64,000 nt of DNA from Cryphonectria parasitica EP155. Its lineage: Eukaryota > Ascomycota > Sordariomycetes > Diaporthales > Cryphonectriaceae. The stretch is taken from NCBI RefSeq assembly GCF_011745365.1, contig NW_024468909.1:3782001-3846000 (forward strand), read 5' to 3'. Positions 1 to 10,267 of the stretch are shown piece by piece. The stretch's first letter is position 1, and every line of letters begins with the position of its first letter. The translations under genes were made by a program, and so were the position numbers. The notes beneath the pieces are model-generated. The model ran no database searches. It saw only the letters and a program-made list of their open reading frames with translations, and was not told where the DNA came from.

Positions 1-417
1 CTTTATACACATCTTTCATTTGAGTCAAACCTTGAGAGCCCTGGAGGTATCTCACCAATAGTGGCGGCTGGCCGGCACCTGTGGCTGGACCACAAAGCAT
101 TTGAGGCTATCGTGACCTTGGGATTTGCTGAGGTCGTCCTGCCTGTTGACGACAGGACTTTCTGTTCCTGATGAATAGGATTTGGGTTCAAAGAGATAGC
201 TGGCCTAGTAAGTCGTCTGCTTTTTGTTACTGCGACAACCTCACCAGTGCTTGTGGTCAAGGCCAAGGTTATCACATGTATACCAACAATCTCTCAGCGC
301 CACACACCACTGCCACACATCTTCTACCCCCGCACTACACTAATTCACACTGCACCGCCACATCTGCACTGCCACACGCTAATAATCATCACTACCCATC
401 AGCTCAGCCCAGCCACC
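1..417. other. Left-edge spacer, no gene assigned
   Basis: The plus strand is open in frame 1 from the window edge to a TGA at 169-171, which could be the last 56 codons of a gene entering from the left, but no motif or splice site supports this. The rest looks like a 5' leader for the gene starting at 418; it is rich in CAC and ACACC. Confidence 0.4.
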
Positions 418-1251
418 ATGGATGAGCAGGAGGATCCCAATTGGGGCGTTCCCGAGCTATGGTTCTGTGACAAGCAGAACAAGACCTCGATCCGGCTGGC
501 AACCAATCCACGCGTACGTTATGATGACCGTTCTGAGCCAGCTCACCAATATCAACGTGTCAAAAGACTAACAATCTACCGTTTGTAGCGTGAATATCCC
601 ATTTACGACCCCGATTACCTGCCTCAAGACAACGCCAAGTACATCTGGGGCGTCAACACTAGCAACCTCCTCGAGACGCAGACAACGTGGTGGGTCAGCG
701 CGACACAGTACTTCAGCTACAGCTGCCCGCGCTACCACTCCCCCGGCTGCCACCATCTTGCGCACCTCTACTCGGGTATTTTGATTGCCCAGTTCAACGA
801 GCTGCCCAAGTTCTACCTTGACGGGGTCGCATATAGCGTGCGGGACCTGAACATTGGCACGTGGGAGGAGCTCCAACGACGCATCTACGGCACCAACCTG
901 GGTCCAGTCGTGCCCGAGATCAAGCGGACGTCCCTGGACTACCACGATACCGACAGCGAGTCTACCTTGTCTACAAGCCGCGAGCAGGAGGAGCCCACCA
1001 CCGCCCACAACAACGAGAACGGCTCTGCCACCGGCGTCATTGTCCCCATCGTCACAGTGTCCAGCAGTGCAGAGCAGGAGGAGCAACAGGCCGCAGCGTA
1101 CAAGGGCCCACGAGTTCGACGCCGAGGCCACCGCCGTGTCCAATCTGATACGACCTGGAAGTATAACATCTACTGGCTAGGCTGGCCCGTTGACTCTTCT
1201 CGTCACCGGTGGAGCTCGTCCTGCCATCTCCCCCGCGACGGTCCTCCTTAA
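418..1251 (+). CDS. Unrecognised two-exon protein
   Basis: Model: exons 418-513 and 589-1251, 252 residues. The start ATG sits in a near-perfect context (gccaccATGg). The 75-nt intron begins GTACGT, has a CTAAC branch site near 567 and ends TAG; splicing keeps the frame. The first 130 residues look globular: they are rich in Trp, Tyr and His, with WWVSATQYFSYSCPRYH about 40 residues into exon 2 and a WEELQRRIYG segment further on. The C-terminal third is acidic, Ser/Thr-rich and low complexity. I recognise no family, signal peptide or membrane helix. The last 50 residues are odd (Arg-rich, then Trp-rich), while the +1 frame ends in a more protein-like tail at 1180, so the true C-terminus may be shorter or the sequence may hold a frameshift. 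Function unknown. Confidence 0.6.
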
Positions 1252-1910
1252 AAGAGGAGGTGAAGGCTGCCGGGATAGGGCAGCAGGGAGAGATATCAAT
1301 CTCTCTTGTGTCAAGATTACTATTGTACTATTATTGATTTTTCAACTGGGAAGATTGCAGTCAAGATGATGGTCGAGGTGAGTAGTTACCAAGGTTGGCG
1401 GTTGCCTTTGTCCTGCCCTCCCTTCTTTCACGGTAACCAGCCCTGTCTTGTGTGTGGCATAAAGTGCTGTGCTGGGCCAATGGCAGAGTTGGCCTGGAAA
1501 GTTTCATGGTCAACTTTTGCATGTGTCAGTATGGGATTGTCACAATCCTTTGGACGCCCCCAGTGTGGAAGCTTTGAGTGTGAATGAACCCTTGGGCCTT
1601 CACCTGCCTCCCCCCATCCCCAAAACAACAACAAACACGCACCAGACACCAAGGCACCTTCACCTTCCTTTGGAGGCCTGCCCACCACTGCTTTCAGACA
1701 CGAGACATTGCCTGTTTGTTTTCCAAAATCTGAGCTGCCTGCTTCCTTTCGTTCCCCAACCTATCTCTCAAGCCAGCTTTAAGGCACATTATTCAACCTC
1801 CCTTGGTCAAAAGCCTCGCGACCACAACAGAAACCTGTTGCGCTCTTCCCTTTCTTCCCTTTACCAACTCACTCTGCTCTTGCCCATCGCGCCTTCACCA
1901 CTCTGCAAAT
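1252..1910. other. Spacer between first two genes
   Basis: No convincing gene is visible. The last 250 bases are pyrimidine-rich (repeated CTTCC and CCTTT runs), as is usual for ascomycete promoters and leaders just upstream of a start codon; they lead into the gene beginning at 1911. Confidence 0.5.
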
Positions 1911-3061
1911 ATGGCTCCTCGTTCTGCTAGAGGCCGCAATCCACGTAGCACGCGCCAGACACGTGGCCGCGCCTCCCCTCCCCCTTCCATTTTCGGCAGA
2001 CGCGGTCATTTCGACCGTGCTGAGGCCCCTGGTCCTAACGATACGCAGAGAACGATCAAGCTCGTCACCGAGCAGCACATCATGTACGTCCACACGTCAA
2101 GGCCACGCCTGGAGCAGCGCATGCCTGCGCTCCCGGTACCATCGCGGCCGTAGTATGACAACACGACTGACATGATATGGATAGCGAGAACAAGCCTCCT
2201 GCCTCGGAGGGCTTCCCGTTCAGAAAGTGGAACGTGAAGATCTACATTCTTGATCAGCAGGGCAACCAGCATAAGGCGGACTGCTTCACCAAGGTCGTCT
2301 TCAACCTGCATCCTTCGTTTGACAACCCCGTCCAGAGTAAGTTGGCCCCTCGTCCGTGTTCTGTTCCTTTCTTGCAGGCCGTCCGTTTGCTGAGGCTTCT
2401 TCGTTCCCCTGGCCAGCCTTCCTCGAACCTCCCTTCATGTGTGAGAATGAGGGCTGGGGTGAATTCGAGATGCAGATTGATCTCTACTACACCGACAAGA
2501 GCGGCAAGATCACCATCCCCCACGACCTGAACTTTCAGCAGAACCACTACGAGGACACCCACAACATCACGTTCAAGAACCCTTCTCAGAACCTGCAGCA
2601 GATCCTTCGCGAGACTGGCCCCCTGCCGAATGATGAGGACCGTCGCAATAGGAAGGTGGACGGCAGCATCAAGAAGCAGAAGAAGCCCTTTGACGTGGAG
2701 AAGATGGCCGAGGCCCTGGTCAAGCTCGAGGAGGACGATCTCCTGCAGGTCATTCAGATGATCCACGATCACAAGGCGGATGACACCTACATCCAGAACA
2801 ATCTTGACGGTATGCAATCCAACAGACCACGCACGGGCCGCCCCCGCCAGCCCCGCCCCTCTTCCAACCAAGCGCTGACGAGCGGTTCCATTGAAGCCGG
2901 CGAGTTCTCTGTTGACCTCTACACGATACCTGATAATCTTGGCAAGATGATCTGGGAGTATCTGGTGAGTAGTAGCAACCCGCCCTCACTCGCCGTCAGG
3001 GTGAAGCATCGTCATGCTAAATCGCTGCATCCAGGTCAAGGGCAACCTTGTTGACGTCTAG
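1911..3061 (+). CDS. TAF14: TAF14-type YEATS and ET domain transcription subunit
   Basis: Model: exons 1911-2083, 2185-2336, 2417-2809, 2897-2964 and 3035-3061; 270 residues (yeast Taf14 has 244). Residues about 45-175 form a YEATS domain, seen in RTIKLVTEQHI, FPFRKWNVKIYILD, CFTKVVFNLHPSF and the signature NEGWGEFEM; this domain reads acylated histone H3 lysine. Residues about 197-268 form an ET (extra-terminal) helical domain (AEALVKLEEDDLLQV, then DNLGKMIWEYL) that binds short peptides of partner proteins. In yeast Taf14 belongs to TFIID, TFIIF, SWI/SNF, INO80 and NuA3, so the product should be nuclear. The basic, Pro-rich first 40 residues are an extension beyond the family core. Acceptors were chosen because they restore the family motif NPVQ-T-F-x-EPPF. 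Intron 3 (87 nt) is a multiple of three and stop-free, so its retention would insert 29 residues into the ET domain. Confidence 0.9.
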
Positions 3062-4034
3062 AGACCAGCTGACTCTCCCATGGGCTCTAATGGATCTATC
3101 GCACAGCATGGCGAGTCGCTACGGCGACTACCTCGCATCGTACTGAAGTTGGACTAAAGCCTTTTGGCGACCTCATCATGCATTGTGGCTCCAGAATAAT
3201 CCTGAAGTTTGCTGCCCGACAAACCTTCCTGTGATTATCTGCGTCTTTGTTTGACGACTTTTTTACGACTGTGCTCTGTCCACCCCCACCCCTTTTCTTC
3301 TCGAGATCCTGCTAAAAGACAATTGATACTCCTAATATCCTGGCCTTCTGAGCTGGGGCCATTTGCGATACGTCTTCTCTCATGATTCACGGTGGGATGG
3401 AAGCAATGACGCGCGGGTCATTCTCGTCGGCTCGTCGACTAGGGGTTCAGGGTCTTCGGAGGTAGTGCGTTTTGTTGTTGGTTGGGAGGACTTTGATTGT
3501 ACAATACGAGAGAGATGATTGATTTTTCTTTTACGGTGAGAAGGTCTTTGTTTATGCGCGAGAATCAAAAGGACCACTTTTCAGTCATCAGAGAGATCCA
3601 ACACTCCGAGGGTTGCGCATTGAAGGGAGGACTGGCAGTTTTGATTTGATTATGACCATGGATGGAAAATCAAAAAACAAGAGATGGATGGAGGTGCGGT
3701 GGCATCAGCATTCGCGGGCACTCTTTAAAGAGCCTGCACCGTTGATTGACCATGAAGGGACCGTACCAAATCAATAAACGGAAGCTTGTTATTACGAGGG
3801 CAATAATATTTGGCGCTGCGTGATATGTCCCGTGATGTGCCTAGGATGGGTGGGTGAGCTGCGGTCACTATCGGTGTCAGCCCTATCGTTGGTGACCCCC
3901 CGCGCCCCCGACGCCTAGAGCCGTTTGTGGCAATAGCGCTGTGACCATATTAGGCGGTGGCTTAATAATCTCAGAGCTGGGCAGTGCCTTTTCCCACACC
4001 CTGTGACTCGGATCAAGTGTGTTAGCTGAGAGGC

Positions 4035-4058
4035 TGATGATGATGATGATGATGATGA
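4035..4058. repeat. (TGA)8 microsatellite
   Basis: Eight perfect TGA units followed by degenerate GAC/GAG units to about 4080, in the spacer downstream of the TAF14 gene. Confidence 0.9.
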
Positions 4059-4489
4059 CGAGGACGACGAGGAGGAGCGCGAGGATGAGAATGACGAGAT
4101 TGATTGCCTTCTGCAATATTTGAAGAAAGAAAGCAAGAAAGAAGAAAGAAGAAATAGAAAAAAACGGGCCGGGACCAGCTTGGATACCTACCAAGTACTT
4201 TTACTATCTATGGTACTTACTTATCAACGTAAGGGGCATGGAGATATTGGAAGGATAGTAGTATTGCGGTCGCAGCAGCGCAGCGGATGATCCGAAGAGG
4301 CAGGTGGACTAGGGCGGCCGTCTTGTACAGATCTGGTATCAATTGGAAATGCGGGATTGCTACTGTAAGCTTGCGTGCTTGCGTGGGCACTATTCCCTCG
4401 TCTGGTTGTCTCTCATGTATGTCTTATCTCGGCGCATATGAGGGGAGAGGGTGGCCGAGTATCCGATGATTGGAAATGCTGGGTGGAGC

Positions 4490-4493
<4 letters not shown>

Positions 4494-4527
<34 letters not shown>
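4494..4527. repeat. (GA)17 microsatellite
   Basis: Thirty-four bases of perfect GA dinucleotide repeat in noncoding sequence. Confidence 0.95.
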
Positions 4528-4530
<3 letters not shown>

Positions 4531-5628
4531 CGTTTGAGAAGTTTAACACGTAAAGTTAATTGCGAGAGATGAAAAGCCCACGAGGCTCTTGGCAGTAAAG
4601 GTTTGGGTTTATGAATAGGATCACTTGGTAAAGTTATACAAAATCTCCAACAGTTTTGTTCCGCCGTGTGCTTCTTGGTTCTTCCCCAAGAGGGCAGATA
4701 ATAATAAGGCGAGGGATACTAGATAGTTACTGTGCACAATCCATAGTACATGTATAATAGTACTACAACGTACACTAGTCAAGAGAAGCCAGTTGGAAAA
4801 GGGCAAGCCGGGAAACTGGAGGGTGTCCCACCAGGAACCGGGGGCAAAGTAACCTATGATATATCACATCTGGGGAGGTCGGGGTCCGCTGGTCTCCGTT
4901 TCTCTTTGTGCCACTTCAGTCTTTTGTGCTATCTGGCAGTGCATGCCCCTCTCTTGCCCTCTCAAGGGAGGCAATCATGTCAGTATTGGTGTCCAATGTC
5001 GTTCCTAGAGCAATGAAGAGAAAGAGAGGGACAGGAGAGACAAAGAGACAAAGGGAATGACCAAACTCGACCACCTACCCCAATCAGCGAACAGGCAAAA
5101 CTAAGTACTTGCACAGGAGAGATCAATCCCTCGTCAGTTTCCCGCCGAGTCCTATGTCCTCGTGATTGTTTGGATTTTTCCCCCATTGACTTTTTACTTT
5201 TACTTTTCTTGTCCATTGTACTCGGCAGCGAGATCCCACTAGACGTACACCACACCGTCTCCCCCCCTGTACCATCCCCATCGAAGCTCCAGCGGCTCCC
5301 ACTAAAAGCTTAGGGACAAAGCAGCAGCTGCCCCTCATCAGCAAGAGGAAAGAGCCCCCCAGATCCCAGCAGCCCTCGAACCGCACCGCGACTTCTCTCT
5401 CGTTTATCAAGGGCGCCCACCCCTCCTCCTAATCCCCGGCCTCCACTTCGACTCTCTTGTCCCGCTTTGTACGGCCCTCACGCCTCGCCAACCCGTTGCA
5501 AGCCGAAGAAGACCGCCCTGCGACCTCTTGCCCAGCCAGCCCGCGTGCAACCGTTGAGAGGAACCACATGCCTCGTTGCTGAAGGTCGCCCGTCCATTGA
5601 TTATTGGACGCATCTGCGCATACACACT

Positions 5629-5670
5629 CACACACACACACACACACACTCACACACTCACTCACTCACA
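5629..5670. repeat. CA/CTCA-rich repeat in 5' leader
   Basis: A CA dinucleotide run grades into CACT and CACTCA units about 70 bases upstream of the start codon of the Zn2Cys6 gene. It would encode a His-Thr repeat if translation began earlier, but no ATG lies upstream in that frame nearby (the frame opens at a TTG at 5604). Confidence 0.85.
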
Positions 5671-5735
5671 TACCTCCTTGCCCTGTCGCTGCCGGCTCGC
5701 GAGGCGAGGCCAGGCCGGCTGCTGTGTCGCAGGCG

Positions 5736-5904
5736 ATGGCGCAGGCTCAGGCTCCGTCACAGGCACAGGCAACTCATCAGCCGTCGGCTCACTACGTCGA
5801 CACCTCCCCACCGCCACCGCCCACCGCCGGCTCCTCTGCTTCCAATCATCCAAACGACATTACCGCCACTACCACCCACTCCTCCTCCTCCTCCTCCACC
5901 GCGA

Positions 5905-5950
<46 letters not shown>

Positions 5951-8900
5951 CCAGGAACAGCAGCAACAGCAGCAGGCCAGCACAGCCCAGCACAAGCGTG
6001 TCTACCAGGCATGCATTCCCTGCCGCCGCCGCAAGGTCCGCTGCGACCTGGGTTCCGTCGATAACCCGCATGACCCGCCGTGTGTGCGCTGTCGCCGCGA
6101 GTCTAAGGAATGTTACTTTAGTGCAACCCGCCGCAAGCGAAAGACGGAAGACGGCGATAATGACGGTGACGTTGGCGACCTGCGCGAGGACGAGTACATC
6201 CTGCGCAACGGCCGCAAGAGACCGCACACCGAAAGCTCGCCTCCACCTGCCCTCGACCGTCGCTACTATAGCGATGTGCCGCTGACCCCAGGCGGGTCTG
6301 TGGGACGCACCCAGCCCCTCCGAAGACCCGGTGCCGTCCGCGAGCACTCGCGCTCTGACTCTCGGAGCTCCATCTCCGCCTCTAGGGGCCGCGGCGGGAC
6401 CACCGAGTTTGGCGGCGACGAGCCCAACACCCCGCTGGAGAACTACGAGGCCCGTACGGTCATGCGAAAGGAGGTCTACGGCCCACATGATGCTCTGGAT
6501 CTCCTGTACAAGGCCGCCCACGACACGAGCTCGCACGCCCTGGGGCTGCAGCAGACCCCGTCGCTGAACCTGTCCACCAGGACCGGTGATGGGATGCTCT
6601 ACGCCCAGCACGGCGTCTCCCAGCGGGCCTCTTCCGATGCACCCATCGACCCCCAGCTCACAAAGGCCCCAGGCGCCAGGACAGAGTCGCTGCCGTCACA
6701 TGCCGATGCCCTCAAGGCCTGGACGAGATTCAGGTTCGTGAGGGCTGGGTGGTTTACTGCCCAGGAGGCTATCAACTACATTGACTAGTAGGTGTTCCCA
6801 CCTAGACTCAAGCTAAGCGAGCAGCAGATCTTTTCTTTTCTTTTCTTCTTTTTTTTCTTTTCTTCTTTTTTTTCTTTCCTTTCCGTTGGAAAACAAGGAG
6901 GTAGAAGAAGAGAAAGAAGAAGAAGATATGATGATGATGATGATGAACAAGAAAAAGAAAAGAAAAAAAAAACCCCCCGAAAAATAAAGCTGTGTGGAGG
7001 TGGGATTACTCTCGATGCTAACTCTCTGCCTCAGCTACTACAAATATCTGTCCCCACTGACGCCCATATCGCCGCCGACGTTCCAGGACCCTGCCACGCA
7101 CCTGACACTTCTGACCGAGGAGCCTATACTGGCCGTCACTCTCCTGACCATTGCCTCTAGATATCGCAAGCTGCCAGGCACGGGAGGCCTGTGTCGGGCA
7201 AATGCCATTCATGAGCAGCTGTGGACGTACCTCCGGGGCATGATCGAGCGGGTGATATGGGGCCAGGAGGCCTTTGGAGGTGGCTTCTGCGGCTCTGGCG
7301 CTGACGAGTCGCAGACCTCGAGCACGGCCCCGTGGCGGGGGCTTCGGAAGGGCAGCCTGCGGACGCTGGGCACCATCGAGTCGCTCATGATCTTGACAGA
7401 ATGGCACCCCAGGGCCCTGCACTTTCCTCCCTCGGAAGCCATCGACGAGCTGATGATCCCTGCCTATGACTCGATACCGCCGCCCGGCCTCGACGGCGCC
7501 AACCCTCCTGCCCTGGGCGTCGGCGGCAGGAGGGTGGAGAGCTGGCTCGAGCCCGCGTGGAGGAGCGACCGCATGTGCTGGATGCTCCTCAACGCCGCCA
7601 TGGGCCTCGGCTACGAGCTCGGCGTCTTCGACGACATTGATGAGCTCCTCGACTCGGGAGCCATCTCCCGGCCCGAGTACGAGGAGGAGACGTACAGGCT
7701 GCGGGCCGACCGCATCAAGCGGCTCATCCTCATCTACCTGAGCCAGCTGGCCGGGCGCCTGGGCTGGACCAACATGGTCCCCGAGGCCCTGCGCAAGACG
7801 ACGACCATGGCCCGCAGGCGGCCTACATCATCTGCTGTGGAGGGGACTACTCCCGGTACTAATATTTCATCGCTTTCTGCCCCCTTCAATTACATACCTA
7901 ATCTAGCGCTAGACGATGCCATCATCCATTGCTGGGCGGGCATCAGCAATGCCATGCACAGCGGCAATGAGAGGCTGTTCAAGTCGAGAAAGCACACCAC
8001 CGAGATCATCCAGACCGACAGGTACGTCGAGCTGCTCAAGGACTTCCAGCCCATGCTGCAGGACTGGCGCACCCAGTTTGAGCGCTACGAGCTGCCCCCG
8101 TACATCCGGCACATCCTCACCATCGAGTATGAATACGTGCGCATCTACGTCAACTCGCTGTCGCTGCAGGCCGTCGTGGAGCGCTGCGCCAACATCGCCT
8201 CGGGCCAGTCGCAGGCGGCGGCGGCCCCCAGCAGCAACAACGGTGCCGCTGCTGCTTCCACGAGCTCCGGCAACCAGCTGAGCCCCAAGACCCAGGACAT
8301 GTACGGCAAGATGCCTATCGGCAACATTGGCGGCGTCAGCGCGGCAGACCAGGAGTACATTAGGGAGGTCGTTGAGGGGAGCCGCAACCTGCTGCGGGCC
8401 GTCGTCGAGGGCCTGCTCCCCGATGACTATCTGAAGCACGCACCCGTCAGGACCTACTTTCGCATCATCAGCGGTGCCATGTTCCTCCTCAAGACCTTTG
8501 CCCTAGGCGCCACCAGGCACGACGTGGAGGTCTCCATCCGCCTCATGGACAGCACGGTGGAGGCCCTGCGCACCTGTGTCGTGGACGACGTGCACCTCGG
8601 GATCCGATTTGCTGATCTCCTAGAGAACCTGACCATGCGGCTGCGAAACCGCTTCATCTATGTGGCCAACCCCACGAACCAGACCCAAGCCGCCTCGGCA
8701 GACGGCAGGAGTCCAATGCCAGAGGTCGGACCGGGCGGCGCCGGCCAGCACGTGCAGCACAGCCTGACTGTCAACGGGCACGAACATGCTGGCTGGCCCA
8801 AGATTAACGCGCCAGGTACGTTTGTTTTGTTTCTTTACGATTATTATGATTTCAACCACAGTACCGTCATAAACAAGGGCCATCCCCACCCTTCCTTTGC

Positions 8901-9395
8901 ACCGCTGACAATTTTGATTCTTCTTTCGTCGTCGATGCAGAACGCGCCGTGACGCCCGCCAACATCTCTGCAACGCCCTTTGACATGCCCAGCAACTTCG
9001 CCATCCCGGCTGCTTTCGGCGCCACCGGCCCTGCGACACCTGCTGGTACCGGCGTCCTGGGTGGCCAGAACATGGCGCCAGATGGCAGCGGTACTGGCAA
9101 CAACAACAACACCACTAACAACAACAACAACAACCATAACAACAACACGCATGGCGCTGCCGGCATACCCACTGCAGGAGTGGCTGATATGTTTGGCGGC
9201 GACGGCACAGACTGGGCAGGCCCCGCAGGCGACATGTGGTTCTTACCCGCGGGCCCAGCCTTTTTCCAAAACGTGGGCGGGCCTGGCGACAGCGGCGTCG
9301 GTATGTCGGCCGAGGGGATCAACGTGGGTGGCATGGACTTGCTGGACTACATGGCTATGGACCAGTACCCCCTTGACGGGGGCGGGCCGCTGTAG
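5736..9395 (+). CDS. Zn2Cys6 fungal transcription factor
   Basis: Model: exons 5736-6787, 7035-8815 and 8941-9395; 1095 residues. The first in-frame ATG (5736) was chosen. Residues 58-71 are 14 consecutive Gln, then a second Gln run. Residues 93-126 form a Zn2Cys6 binuclear cluster with spacing C-x2-C-x6-C-x12-C-x2-C-x6-C ([11 protein letters not shown], then a long loop holding VDNPHDPP), followed by a basic SATRRKRK segment that could be a nuclear signal. The long loop resembles the ARO80-like group of regulators of aromatic amino acid catabolism, but I cannot confirm that. The middle (about 340-900) is helical and resembles the fungal-specific middle homology region; the C-terminus is rich in Asn, Gly and Ala and may be an activation region. 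Intron 1 (247 nt) lies between the DNA-binding and middle regions and carries a pyrimidine then purine tract. The target is unknown. Confidence 0.85.
5907..5948 (+). repeat. (CAG)14 polyglutamine-coding repeat
   Basis: Fourteen uninterrupted CAG codons in exon 1 of the Zn2Cys6 gene encode Gln58-71; CAC and further CAG/CAA codons follow. Uninterrupted codon use suggests length variation by slippage. Confidence 0.95.
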
Positions 9396-10267
9396 CTCAG
9401 GTAGCTGGCGGTCGTCGTCGTCGTCGTCGTCGTCGTTGCCTGACGATCCTTTCCTACTAGGTGGACAAGGAGGTATTTTTTTATGATTATGAAATGAGAT
9501 GTAATACATATATATTACACACATTATACCTGTGATAGCGTACGGAAAATGGACAATGAAATCACCTTAGATGCTATGTTCTCCCAGCAGACATGATCCA
9601 TGCTTGTAAGAGCTATGGAGAGTTAAGTGAGCTGTGGAGATTGTATTCTGCACCTTGTGCGTTACTCATAAGGACTGAAGAAAAAGGCAAGGAAGGGAGG
9701 GCAGGGAAAAAAAAGGAAAAGAGAAAAGAATGTAAACTCGGCGAGTGTAAAGGAGATAAGTATGTCTCAAGAAGATACCAATTTCCTGACAAACAAGACT
9801 ACATGACTGGGGACTTATACTGCAAGCATGAATAGTAAAAGAGGATCTCAAGTATGAGTATGTCATCTCTTGACCACATACATACTTTCTGCACCACAGA
9901 TTTGGAAACCATACACAGGCAAAACAAGAGTACACGAAAAGCTTAATGGTACGAGGCAAAATTTCAAAGTCATTTCGTCATGAACCTATCATGGTATCTA
10001 TCCGCTCCCTTCTCAAACCACAACAACGTTCAGGGCAAGTTGCAGTCCCTCTCCTGGACGGACGAATAGGCCAGTCAAGTCCCACCCTTGATCTCGGACG
10101 CCATCCGTCTCGACTCTGAAATACAGAGAGATCATTTGAGACACTATTGGGCTGGGGGGAGGGGGGGAAACAAAGCACATACATCGCCATCCCAATGCAC
10201 CAGACAAATCACACAGCCCAGGGAAAGGAAGAGGGGGAAGTAGAAATATGAAGAAAAAAAGACCTTA
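9396..10267. other. Spacer between convergent genes
   Basis: This holds the 3' ends of the Zn2Cys6 gene (plus strand) and the gene at 10268-11866 (minus strand). A run of about eight TCG/GTC units lies at 9411-9436 just after the stop codon. No other coding signal is seen. Confidence 0.5.

Larger units (their letters stand above)
3062..5735. other. Spacer with microsatellites; leader of the Zn2Cys6 gene
   Basis: This 2.7-kb stretch holds the 3' end of the TAF14 gene and the promoter of the next gene. Open frames here are short and low complexity, and none has a recognisable motif. It contains (TGA)8, a 34-nt (GA)n and a CA-rich tract, listed separately. The sequence from about 5240 to 5735 is C-rich and is probably the long 5' leader of the transcription factor gene. 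Confidence 0.5.

Noticed and set aside
2378..2416. Acceptor at 2377 for intron 2 of the TAF14-type gene
   Set aside because: It is in frame but inserts 13 residues in the middle of the YEATS core; the acceptor at 2416 restores the family sequence.
5604..5735. Longer N-terminus for the Zn2Cys6 protein through the CA repeat
   Set aside because: It would begin at TTG and encode a His-Thr repeat; the first ATG in frame is at 5736.
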